DNA of 64,000 bases from positions 310,001 to 374,000 of the forward strand of contig CAVOSX010000002.1 in NCBI GenBank assembly GCA_963699015.1. Reading direction: 5' to 3'. This DNA comes from PALSA-505 sp963699015. Lineage in GTDB: Bacteria; Actinomycetota; Actinomycetes; Streptosporangiales; Streptosporangiaceae. A program made the translations under genes and the position numbers. Positions 1 to 7,712 of the stretch are shown in pieces; positions within the stretch are counted from its first letter, which is position 1, and each line of letters opens with the position of its first letter. The notes under the pieces were generated by a model. It ran no database searches. It was not told the origin of the DNA and was given only the letters and a program-made list of their open reading frames with translations.

Positions 1-1101
1 GGACTGGGCCTGGTGGACAGCGGACGGGAGGGCGTGCCGGTCCTCGAGCGGGCGCTCCAGGTCGGGCTGGACGCGGACCTGCACGAGGCGGCCGGCCGCG
101 CGTATTCCAGCCTCCAGGAGGCCTGCACCCGGCTGAACCGCTTCGCGGACTCCGAGCGCTACCACGCCGAGGGGGTGGCCTACTGCGAGGGACGCGAGCT
201 TGGCGTCTTCAGCTTGTGCCTCATGGGCTGGCGGGCTCGAACCCTGATCCTGGCCGGCCGGTGGGACGAAGCGACGGAGGTCTGCGCCCAGATGCTCGGC
301 CGCCGGGGCATCTCTCCGGTGAACCGGATCAACCCGCTCCAGGTCCTGGGGACGATCCGCGGCTGCCGCGGCGAGGACGGCGCATGGGACCTGCTCGACC
401 AGGCTCTGGCCCTGGCCGAGGGAACGGGCGACCCGTTGTGGATCGCCCCGGTGCGGACGGCCAGGGCCGAGCTGCGATGGCTGTCGGGCGAACCTCGCCT
501 CGCGGCCCGGGAGGTCGAGTCGGGTTACGATCAGGCGGCCGGCTGCGCCGAGCCGTGGACGTTCGGGTCCCTGGTCATCTGGTTGTTCCGGCTGGGGGCG
601 CCGGTGCCGGCGGAGCTGCCGGCCGGCCTGCCCGAGCCGTACGCGCGGGAGATGGCCGGCGACCGGGCCGGCGCGGCCGCGGCCTGGCAGCGGCTCGGCC
701 GGCCCTACGACGCCGCGCTGGCCCGGCTCGGCTGCACCGACGAGACCGCGCTGCGCCACGCGCTGGCCGCCTTCGACGCCCTCGGCGCCCGCGCCGCCGC
801 CGCCGCGGCCCGGCGGCGGATGAAAGACCTCGGCATGCGGGCGATCCCGCGCGGCCCGCGCGCGGCCACCCGGGCCGCCCCGGCCGGGCTGACCGCCCGC
901 GAGCAGCAGGTGCTGGCGCTGCTGGCCGAGGGCCTGCCGGACCGGGAGATCTCCCGGCGGCTGTTCATCTCCGAGCGGACCGTGCACCACCACGTCTCCG
1001 CCGTACTGGCCAAGACCGGCGTCTCATCCCGCACCGCCGCGGCCCGCGAAGCCGCCCGGATGGGCATCGCCGCTGCGGCGGGAGCACCGCGCCGAAGCTA
1101 G
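1..1101 (+). CDS. LuxR-family transcriptional regulator, C-terminal part (5' end outside window)
   Basis: The frame is open from the first base, so the start lies upstream; 366 residues are visible. The last 65 or so form a LuxR/FixJ helix-turn-helix: GLTAREQQVLALLAEG, then DREISRRLFISERTVHHHVS and a closing KTGVSSRTAAAREA helix. The region before it is Ala/Leu/Arg-rich and helical, as in the TPR-like sensor portion of large ATP-binding LuxR (LAL) regulators or their shorter relatives. No receiver domain is visible in this part. It probably binds DNA near target promoters, perhaps including the cassette that begins 120 bases downstream on the same strand. That link rests on position only. Family call is firm, full architecture unknown. 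Confidence 0.85.
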   Translation, partial: GLGLVDSGREGVPVLERALQVGLDADLHEAAGRAYSSLQEACTRLNRFADSERYHAEGVAYCEGRELGVFSLCLMGWRARTLILAGRWDEATEVCAQMLGRRGISPVNRINPLQVLGTIRGCRGEDGAWDLLDQALALAEGTGDPLWIAPVRTARAELRWLSGEPRLAAREVESGYDQAAGCAEPWTFGSLVIWLFRLGAPVPAELPAGLPEPYAREMAGDRAGAAAAWQRLGRPYDAALARLGCTDETALRHALAAFDALGARAAAAAARRRMKDLGMRAIPRGPRAATRAAPAGLTAREQQVLALLAEGLPDREISRRLFISERTVHHHVSAVLAKTGVSSRTAAAREAARMGIAAAAGAPRRS

Positions 1102-1223
1102 GCAACCCCTGGCCAAACATAGGCAACACCGCGCCCAAAGCCGGGCATTTCTCCCGATTAGCGGGCGGCCCTGGCCTGCCTACGGTCGTTGCGTCACATC
1201 CCGCGACCGAAGGGAGAGCGCCA

Positions 1224-1475
1224 GTGCCGCTTTTCATGGATGTTCACGAGATCACCGGCGGCGTGGCCATGGACGACGTCGCCACGGCTCACCTGGCCGA
1301 CCTGCGAACGCAGGCCGCCCACGACGTCCGCTACCTGCGGTACTGGGTGGACGACAAAGGCGGCCGGGTGTTCTGCCTGGTCGAGGCGCCGTCAGCGGAA
1401 GCCGCTGCCGACGTCCACCGGGAGGCCCACGGCCTGGTCGCCGATCACATCTACAGGGTCCAGGAGGGGTCCTAA
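1224..1475 (+). CDS. DUF4242 / SCO4226-like small nickel-binding protein
   Basis: An 83-residue protein starting at GTG 1224 behind AGGGAGAG (1211-1218). It opens VPLFMDVHEITGGVAMDDVA and continues into a ferredoxin-like fold pattern with FCLVEAPSAEAAADVHREAHG, characteristic of the DUF4242 family. A Streptomyces coelicolor member (SCO4226) is described as binding nickel. His residues in the DVHE and DVHREAHG segments are candidate metal ligands. Its TAA stop overlaps the ATG of the next gene by one base (TAATG), so the two are probably translationally coupled. Metal preference here is inferred from the family only. Confidence 0.8.
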   Translation: MPLFMDVHEITGGVAMDDVATAHLADLRTQAAHDVRYLRYWVDDKGGRVFCLVEAPSAEAAADVHREAHGLVADHIYRVQEGS

Positions 1476-2119
1476 TGAGGAGGAAGCAGATGCGAAGGGT
1501 ACGCATGGCGCTGCTCGGCGGCGTGGCCGCGGCAGCCCTGGGATCGGTCATGTGGACGGTCCCAGCCTGGGGTCAGTCAGCCGCTGTCTCCAAGGCGGGG
1601 ACCGAAGGCAGCATGAGCATGACCGCGGGGAGCTCGAACCTGACCAGCCAGCTCGCGGCGATGCGGCTGTCCACCGCGAAGTACGCGACGAACCTGAACC
1701 GGGCCAAGGCGGCCGGCTACCAGGTCATCACGCCGATGATGCCGAACATGGGAATTCACTACATGAATCCGGGCATCACCGGATTCAACATCCGCAAGCC
1801 GCAGATCCTGGTCTACGAGCACCACGGGAGTATCTGGCAGCTCGGCGCCCTGGAATGGGTGTTCCCCAGCATGCCCAAGACACCGCCGCTGAAGAATGCG
1901 ACGTTCGGCTTCTTCCCGGCCGCCTGCCATTACAAGGACGGCACGTTCATCCCCGACGAGAACTCCAAGACCTGCCCGACGACCAACCCCAAGACGGGGT
2001 CCGCGTTCAATTTCTGGCACCCCGACCTGACCACGATGCACGTGTGGGTCTGGTACCCCAATCCCGCTGGGCTGTATTCCAGCACCAATCCGCTGGTCGC
2101 CCCCTTCAACGGCGGCTGA
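1475..2119 (+). CDS. Secreted Met/His-rich protein of unknown function
   Basis: 214 residues. A Sec-type signal peptide is clear: basic MRRKQMRRVRM, a hydrophobic ALLGGVAAAALGSVM stretch, and an AWG-Q type cleavage region near residue 33. The mature part carries MMPNMGIHYMNPGI, YEHHG, FWHP and TMHVWVWYPNP segments, unusually rich in Met, His and Trp, plus two Cys (AACH and KTCP) that could pair. Two starts are plausible: ATG 1475 with AGGAGG at 1462-1467, and ATG 1490 with AGGAGG at 1478-1483, in the same frame. Position after a nickel-binding-type protein suggests extracytoplasmic metal binding, but this is inference and no characterised domain is recognised. Confidence 0.75.
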   Translation: MRRKQMRRVRMALLGGVAAAALGSVMWTVPAWGQSAAVSKAGTEGSMSMTAGSSNLTSQLAAMRLSTAKYATNLNRAKAAGYQVITPMMPNMGIHYMNPGITGFNIRKPQILVYEHHGSIWQLGALEWVFPSMPKTPPLKNATFGFFPAACHYKDGTFIPDENSKTCPTTNPKTGSAFNFWHPDLTTMHVWVWYPNPAGLYSSTNPLVAPFNGG

Positions 2120-2201
2120 ACCCGGGGGCCCGAACGGGGGGACGGTCGCGTCGCGGGCCGTCCTCCCGTTCGGCCAGCCCGCCGCAGAGGCAGGTGACGT
2201 C

Positions 2202-3427
2202 ATGTCCGGAATGAATTCTGGTATCGATGCGGGGAACCCGGCCATCGTCAGCGCGTTCCAGGCCGCGCTGGTGCGCCAGGGGCTTGTCGTGCTGCTGGTG
2301 CTCGCGACGCTCGGGCTGGCCTGGCTGGGCAGGCTGGCCTGGCCCGGCGGATGGGACCGGGGGCCGGCGGCGGGCGACAACGCGGCGCGGCTGCCGGGCG
2401 TGCGCGGGCCGGTCCCGGCCGAGCCTGCCGGGCGCCGGGTGCTGCGGATCGGCTTTGGCCTGCTGTGGCTCTTCGACGGCATGCTGCAGGCCCAGCCCAA
2501 GATGCCCGCCGGTCTTCCCTCCCAGGTGATCAAGCCCGCCGCCGCGAGTTCCCCGCACTGGGTGCAGGACCTGGTGAACTGGGGAGCGGCCGCGTGGGTG
2601 CATCATCCCGTGCAGGCAGCCGCCGCCACGGTATGGATCGAGGCCGGCATCGGAATCTGGATGCTGGTGGCGGCACGCGGTACCTGGTCGCGGCTGGCGG
2701 GACTGGCCGGGCTCGGCTGGGGGCTGGCCGTCTGGGTGTTCGGCGAATCCTTCGGGGGCATTGCGGCCCCCGGCCTCAGCTGGCTGACCGGCGCGCCGGG
2801 GGCTGTGCTCTGCTATGCGGTGGCGGGCGCGATCGTCGCGCTGCCGGGGCGAGCCTGGCAGACGCCGCGGCCGGGCAGGCGATCCTGGCCGGCCTTGGGC
2901 TGTTCCTGGCCGCGATGGCGGTGCTGCAGGCCTGGCCGGGGCGGGGATTCTGGACCGGGGCCGAGGGCGCCCGGCCCGGCCCGCTCGCCGACATGGTCCA
3001 GTCGATGGCCGCGGTGCCGCAGCCGAAGTTCCTGGCGGACTGGGTCGCAGGATTCGGCTCGTTCGTCATCGGCCACGGGTTCGCGGTGAACCTGTTCGCG
3101 GTCGCTGCGCTGGCCGTGACCGGCCTGGCGTTCGCGAGCGGCCGGCGGCGGCTGATCCGGCCGGCGGTCACCGGCTTCACGCTGCTCTGCCTGGCAGACT
3201 GGGTGCTGGTCCAGGACCTCGGCTTCCTCGGCGGCCTCGGCACCGACCCGAACAGCATGATCCCGTTCGCGCTGCTGGCGGTGGCGGGTTACCTGGCGCT
3301 GACCCGCGTTCCGCGCCCCCAGCCAGCGCGGCCGGACCGGCCAGCGCGGCCGGACCAGCCAGCGCCGCCGGACCGTGCTCCCGGCGGCCTGGCGCGGCGT
3401 GGTGGCGCTGCTGACGTTCCTGCCTGA
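2202..3427 (+). CDS. DoxX-like polytopic membrane protein (frameshifted)
   Basis: Starts at ATG 2202 behind AGGTGA. The first frame gives an N-terminal membrane helix, then RRVLRIGFGLLWLFDGMLQ and several more helices to about base 2865. The protein then continues in the frame one base back (QAILAGLGLFLAAMAVLQ and further helices) to the stop at 3427. Both halves are hydrophobic and coherent, so one base appears to be missing around 2865-2880. The LRIGFGLLWLFDGMLQ segment resembles the opening of DoxX-type membrane proteins, but the match is weak. The C terminus is Pro/Arg-rich (repeated RPDRPA). It follows the secreted Met/His-rich protein by 82 bases and may form its membrane partner. Confidence 0.65.
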
Positions 3428-3477
3428 CTCGTCGGTGGCAATCCCCACCCCGAGCCGCGGCCTGCGACGGCCTGGTC

Positions 3478-3518
3478 CGCGGGCCCGGCGGCCAGCCGGC
3501 CTCCGGTACGGGCCCGCG
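3478..3518. terminator. Long GC hairpin between membrane protein and glycosidase genes
   Basis: Perfect 10-base arms CGCGGGCCCG (3478-3487) and CGGGCCCGCG (3509-3518) are separated by 21 bases. No T-run follows, so it could be an intrinsic terminator of the weak actinobacterial type or an attenuator ahead of the glycosidase. The rest of the 3428-3610 gap holds no convincing gene. Confidence 0.4.
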
Positions 3519-3610
3519 ACCTGGAGCAAGACCGCATCGCAGGTTTGGCCGATTGCCCTGCGGGCACAGATGGTTACGCTCCGGATGTTCTGGCCCACTG
3601 GGGAGGCGGC

Positions 3611-6202
3611 GTGAAGCGGCGGTTCCTGTTCCTGGCAACGATCTTCACGGCGGTCTGCACGGCGTTCCTGACGGTGCCTGCGGCGGCCTTGCCGGCCGCC
3701 GCGTCGGCCGGCGTCGCCGGGCCGCCGGGGCAAGCGGTGGCGGGCGGCGGCATCGCCGCAGCGGGCCCGGCGCTTTCGGTGAGCACGCGACTGGCCCTGC
3801 GGCGGTATGCGGCGGCTGGCGACCGGGCCTACGAACTCGGGACGGAAGATGGCCGGTATCCGGCGATGGGCTTCCACACCCGCGGCGAGATGGGCGGCAT
3901 CTGGACCCCGCCGATCAAGCTGCTGGACGGTATCTGGTTCGGCATCAACGGCCGGTGGATCGGCCCGGCGACGAAGTTCACGTCGGGCTTCGGTTACGTG
4001 CGGATGGCGCTGCCCGCCAGCGGCGGGGTCCGGCTCACCCGCACCGACTTCGCGCCCGACGGCCATCGCGCGGTCGAGATCGGGCTGACCCTGAGCGCGC
4101 CGACAAAGGCGGCGCGCCTCAACCTGAACGTGGACGCCCATTCCGAGCTGATGAGCGCCTACCCCTGGGGCTCTACCAAGCCGGACCAGTCCGCCTTCAA
4201 CCTGCCCGACCGGGCGTCGTTCAACGGGCACCGGCTCGTCTTCACCGAGACCGGGACCCCGCCGGTGCCGCACGCCGCCCCGCACCACTGGGCCGCGGTG
4301 GTCGGCGCGACCGGGCTCATCCCGCGGTCGGGGAAGACCGGCCGGGCGTTCCGCGGCCCGCAGGACCCGCCGGTCATCTGCCCGGTCGACACCAAGCCCG
4401 ACAAGTTCCGGTGCGACGACACCGCCTACGGCCGGGGCGCGGGCGGGGAGTTGACCTACGCGATCAGCGTGCCGGCCCACGCCAGCCGGACGGTCTGGTT
4501 CACGGTGGCAGGCTCCGATCACGGCCAGGCCGCCGCCCAGGCGCAGTTCCGGGCGGCCAGCGCGAACCCGGCAGCCGAACTCGCGGCCAAGATCGCGGCG
4601 CGGCTCGCCCTGAACCGCCGGACCCGGCTGTCACTGCCCGCAGACCCCGCGCTCGCCGACGCCGCGACCTGGAGCAAGCAGGATCTCGCGGATCTCACCC
4701 AGCAGGCCGACGACCTCAGGATCCGGCCGACCGAGGAGGGGACCGTATATCCCGCGCCGATCGGAACGCTGCGGAGCATCCGGTTCGAGGGCGCCGGCTT
4801 CCCTGACTACCCGTGGATGTTCGCGACCGACCAGGAGTACACGGTCTTCGCCCTGCTCGCCGCGGGGCAGTTCGCGACCGCCGAGGACGGCCTGCGATCC
4901 CTGGCCGAGGTCAGCAAGATCGCCAATCACGACTCGGGCAAGGTGGTGCACGAGACCGTGACGGACGGCTCGGTGTACTTCGGCCTGAACGACCAGCCGG
5001 GCGACGTCAACGAAACCGCCAAGTTCCCCGACGCCGTGGCGATGGTGTGGCGCTGGACCGGCGACAACCACTTCCGCGACGAGATGTACGGGTTCGTCAA
5101 GAAGAACATGCGGTACATGATCGGCCTGGCCAAGGGGGGCGATGACCCGTGGCCGGAGGGGGCGGGGAACGTCGAGTCCAGCGTGCTCGGCGCCGACGCG
5201 GTCGACGTGGCCGTGTACACGATCAGGGGGCTGCTCGACCTGGCCGACATGGCGGCGAGCAAGGGCGATACCGCCACCCGGCGCTGGGCCGACCGGCACG
5301 CCGCCGCGATGCAGAAGCGATTCTCCGGCGCCTGGTGGTTGCCGAAGATCCCGCAGTTCGCCGACTCGCTCACCGAGCCGGCCAACGCCCCGAAGATGCA
5401 GCGCTGGTGGACCGGGGTCACCCCCATGGAGGCTGAGCTGTACCCGGGCGGGATCCAGCACCCGGGGCTGGTGCCGCCGTCCGAAGCCCGGCCGGCGCTC
5501 AAGCTCCGCGAGACGTCGTGTTACTCGGGCAGGCACGGCCTGTACGTCGAGGGCGGACCAGGCTGCGATCCGGGCCGGTACGCCGGCCACACGCAGCAGG
5601 CCTACACGCTCAACACCGGCGTGATGGCGGTCGGCCTTGGCAACTACGGCCTGCTCGGCCCGGGCCAGCAGCAGCGCTACACCGATGACCTCGCCCGGCT
5701 GCAGCTCGGCTCGGTGGCCGAGCAGCCGGGCGCGATGCCGGAGATCGGGCCGTCGCCCGACTTCCCTGCGAACATAAGCCAGCCCTTCAACGAGCGGTCG
5801 TCGCTGGACCAGGCGTGGGGCACCTACGGCGTGCTGTGGCCGGTGGTCCATCAGCAGCTCGGCGTCGGTCCGCAGCTCGGTGACGGCCTGCTCGAGGTGC
5901 TGCCGAGCGTGCCGCCCGGGCAGGCCTCGGTGAGCGGGACGAACATCAGGGTCGGTACCGGTTCGGTGGACGTCTCGGCGCGCCACCACGGCGCATCATG
6001 GGTAACGACCGTCACCGCCCGCGTGGCGTGCACACTGCACGCCGGCGCCACGCTGCCGGGCGGCACGAAGATCCGCCTCGTGACGCTCAACGGCTCGCGG
6101 GTGCCCTACCGGATCCGCGACACCAACGCGGGCCGTCAGGTATTCGTGTCCGCCCGCTGCGCCGGCCGCACCTGGCGCGTGCGTATCGTCGCCGCGCGGT
6201 AA
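3611..6202 (+). CDS. Secreted six-hairpin (alpha/alpha)6 glycoside hydrolase-like protein
   Basis: 863 residues from GTG 3611, chosen because GGGAGG (3600-3605) lies just upstream and a signal peptide begins exactly there (KRRFLFLATIFTAVCTAFLT, Ala-rich cleavage region). A beta-sandwich-like N-terminal part is followed, from about residue 380, by a helical toroid signature typical of amylo-alpha-1,6-glucosidase and related GH15/GH63-like enzymes: FPDYPWMFATDQEYTVFALL, GDVNETAKFPDAVAMVWRW, GGDDPWPEGAGNVE and TGVTPMEAEL. Asp/Glu residues in these motifs are candidate catalytic acids. It probably trims alpha-linked oligosaccharides outside the cell. Exact family and substrate cannot be fixed from sequence inspection. 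A clean hairpin follows its stop. Confidence 0.75.
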   Translation: MKRRFLFLATIFTAVCTAFLTVPAAALPAAASAGVAGPPGQAVAGGGIAAAGPALSVSTRLALRRYAAAGDRAYELGTEDGRYPAMGFHTRGEMGGIWTPPIKLLDGIWFGINGRWIGPATKFTSGFGYVRMALPASGGVRLTRTDFAPDGHRAVEIGLTLSAPTKAARLNLNVDAHSELMSAYPWGSTKPDQSAFNLPDRASFNGHRLVFTETGTPPVPHAAPHHWAAVVGATGLIPRSGKTGRAFRGPQDPPVICPVDTKPDKFRCDDTAYGRGAGGELTYAISVPAHASRTVWFTVAGSDHGQAAAQAQFRAASANPAAELAAKIAARLALNRRTRLSLPADPALADAATWSKQDLADLTQQADDLRIRPTEEGTVYPAPIGTLRSIRFEGAGFPDYPWMFATDQEYTVFALLAAGQFATAEDGLRSLAEVSKIANHDSGKVVHETVTDGSVYFGLNDQPGDVNETAKFPDAVAMVWRWTGDNHFRDEMYGFVKKNMRYMIGLAKGGDDPWPEGAGNVESSVLGADAVDVAVYTIRGLLDLADMAASKGDTATRRWADRHAAAMQKRFSGAWWLPKIPQFADSLTEPANAPKMQRWWTGVTPMEAELYPGGIQHPGLVPPSEARPALKLRETSCYSGRHGLYVEGGPGCDPGRYAGHTQQAYTLNTGVMAVGLGNYGLLGPGQQQRYTDDLARLQLGSVAEQPGAMPEIGPSPDFPANISQPFNERSSLDQAWGTYGVLWPVVHQQLGVGPQLGDGLLEVLPSVPPGQASVSGTNIRVGTGSVDVSARHHGASWVTTVTARVACTLHAGATLPGGTKIRLVTLNGSRVPYRIRDTNAGRQVFVSARCAGRTWRVRIVAAR

Positions 6203-6246
6203 GCGCGGCGACCTGGCGCCTGCCGCCTGCGCCGACGGCCCGCCAA

Positions 6247-6283
6247 GCGTGAGGCCCCGGGGTTTTATCCCGGGGCCTCACGC
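6247..6283. terminator. Bidirectional intrinsic terminator
   Basis: A perfect 15-base inverted repeat (GCGTGAGGCCCCGGG at 6247-6261, its complement at 6269-6283) encloses the 7-base loop GTTTTAT. It sits midway between the stop of the glycosidase gene (6202) and the stop of the oppositely oriented secreted-protein gene (6327), so it can end both transcripts. A short CTCTTTC pyrimidine tract follows on the plus strand. Confidence 0.85.
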
Positions 6284-6326
6284 CTCTTTCCGCAGGCTCA
6301 GCGATGGCCAGCGAAGGATCCGCCGT

Positions 6327-6896
6327 CTACATCGAGAGTATCCACTCCTTGGGCGTGAAGCCGGTGGTCACGGACTGGCCGACCTTCGGGCCGTTGTTGC
6401 GGATCCGCAGGAACAGGCCGGTCTTCACATTCTGGAGCGTCAGCGTGCTGCTGGTCGTGAACACGTAGTTCCACTGCTGGCTGGAGAAGCCATCGCCGCT
6501 ATTCCCCGTCCGCGTCATCGTCACGTCATCGCCGGGGCCGGTGGACCTTGTGGTCAGGGCCAGGTTCCGGTTCTCGAGGAGGAGCGTATTGGTCGAGAAG
6601 ACGCAGACGGTCCACAGCGTGCTGCCGTTCTTCTTCGGCTTCAGGATTGCCGCCGACCCGGAACGGACGTTGTTAGGCGTGCCCAGGTAGAAGTTGGCCC
6701 CGTTCTTGGCGACATTGAAGAAGAAAGGGCCTTCGTTCGTGCAGCTGGTCCGGTGGTTGACCGTGCCCGGCTTGATGGCGCCCTGCTTGATAGCGCCCGG
6801 CTTGACGGTGCTCGCGCCGGCACTGGCTACGCCGCCGGCGAGGACTGTTCCCCCGGCGAGCACCCCCGCCACGAGCATGGAAATAAGACGTCGCAT
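6327..6896 (-). CDS. Small secreted protein, possibly beta-trefoil/ricin-like
   Basis: 189 residues starting at ATG 6896 with AGGGGG about nine bases upstream. The start gives a textbook signal peptide (MRRLISMLVAGVLAGGTVLAGGVASAGAS). A short repeated linker KPGAIKQGAIKPGTV follows, then a beta-rich domain: NGANFYLGTPNNV, STLWTVCVFSTNTLLLENRNL, QQWNYVFTTSSTLTLQNVKTGLFLRIRN. The pattern QxW followed by LQNVKTGLFLRI recalls ricin-type carbohydrate-binding trefoils, though only weakly. Two Cys are present. It converges on the secreted glycosidase. A role in binding extracellular sugars is possible but speculative. Confidence 0.7.
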   Translation of the reverse strand: MRRLISMLVAGVLAGGTVLAGGVASAGASTVKPGAIKQGAIKPGTVNHRTSCTNEGPFFFNVAKNGANFYLGTPNNVRSGSAAILKPKKNGSTLWTVCVFSTNTLLLENRNLALTTRSTGPGDDVTMTRTGNSGDGFSSQQWNYVFTTSSTLTLQNVKTGLFLRIRNNGPKVGQSVTTGFTPKEWILSM

Positions 6897-7013
6897 GATA
6901 ACTGTGCCCCCTGTGATCTTTCGTGTTTCTCGCGGTCTGGCCCGTCGTGCCCCCGATGCACGTTCCCCATGGCCGGGTAAAGCGATCCCCAAAATCATGT
7001 CAATTCCTGCTGG

Positions 7014-7053
7014 CAATATCTAGGCCCGGCGACCAATATCCAGGTCCGGCTAG
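7014..7053. repeat. Tandem 20-bp repeats upstream of secreted-protein gene
   Basis: Two adjacent 20-base copies, each beginning CAATATC and containing AGG[C/T]CCGGC, occupy 7014-7033 and 7034-7053. They differ at four positions. A decayed third copy seems to start at 7054 (CAAGATG). They lie 118-157 bases upstream of the minus-strand start at 6896, in the 191-base gap before the HxlR gene, and may be binding sites of a regulator. Confidence 0.55.
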
Positions 7054-7087
7054 CAAGATGTGGCCTCCCGGCCAGCCTCGGGTGAGG

Positions 7088-7636
7088 TCATGATCGATGA
7101 CCCCGGCGACCCGCCAGGACAACGCCCAGAGCCACGATGGCTGCAGCCGGCGCGGCTTGCTCACAGCCGGGCGGCGCCCTCTCCGGCTGCCCCGGCGTGC
7201 CCTCTACACGAAGTGCAGCTGGGCGTGCTGCGGCTCGCCGTCGAACGAGAGCGTCGCAGGTCGGGCAGTACCAGCGTGCCTCGACCGGGGTGCCGCAGTC
7301 GGGATGCCTGGGCGCGTCGGCCGGGTCGGCGTGACTGGCTCCCCAGTGGGCCAGCAGGCGAAGCGCCCCGGCCAGTTCGCTGCCCTCAGCGGTCAGCTGG
7401 TAGGCAGCCCGGGGCGGCCGGTCGGAGTAGGGCCGGGCCACCAGCAGCGCTTCGCGTTCGAGCCGTTTGAGCCGGTCGGACAAGATGTTCGCCGCGATCC
7501 CCGGGATCTGGCCGAGTAGGTCGTTGAACCGGCGCGGCCCGGCCAGCAGCGCCTCGACCACCAGCAGCGTCCACCGGTCGCCGACCTTGGCAAGCGCCTC
7601 GGCGAGCGGTGACGAGTCATGCTCGGGTTCGGCCAT
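7088..7636 (-). CDS. HxlR-family transcriptional regulator with C-terminal zinc-ribbon-like tail
   Basis: 182 residues from ATG 7636. The winged-helix signature of HxlR proteins is plain: KVGDRWTLLVVEALLAGPRRFNDLLGQIPGIAANILSDRLKRLE, then a wing with YSDRPPRAAYQLTAEG. After residue 110 it has DCGTPVEARWYCPTCDAL, a CxxC-type cluster often seen at the end of actinobacterial HxlR proteins and possibly zinc-binding. The last 50 residues are low-complexity. It is divergent from the HtrA-like protease gene, and a 20-base palindrome overlapping the protease promoter (7674-7693) is its most likely operator. Confidence 0.88.
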   Translation of the reverse strand: MAEPEHDSSPLAEALAKVGDRWTLLVVEALLAGPRRFNDLLGQIPGIAANILSDRLKRLEREALLVARPYSDRPPRAAYQLTAEGSELAGALRLLAHWGASHADPADAPRHPDCGTPVEARWYCPTCDALVRRRAAARPAALRVEGTPGQPERAPPGCEQAAPAAAIVALGVVLAGRRGHRS

Positions 7637-7654
7637 GCGACCGATCGTATCCGG

Positions 7655-7693
7655 TTGACACCCGACGAGAAGATAGTAAATTGCAAGTCACTA
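7655..7693 (+). promoter_or_regulatory. Promoter of htrA-like gene overlapped by a palindromic operator
   Basis: TTGACA (7655-7660), 16 bases, then TAAATT (7677-7682) gives a good sigma-70-type promoter reading toward 7713. Overlapping the -10 box is TAGTAAATTGCAAGTCACTA (7674-7693), in which eight of ten base pairs are symmetric around TTGCAA. A dimeric HxlR protein bound here would block polymerase. The regulator gene itself lies on the other side. Confidence 0.65.
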
Positions 7694-7712
7694 GCTACAG
7701 GAGGTGGCGGCG

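Noticed and set aside
2813..4522. Long minus-strand frame across the membrane protein and glycosidase genes
   Set aside because: Arg/Gly-rich composition, no domain, and it runs over two convincing plus-strand genes. Typical of antisense frames in high-GC DNA.
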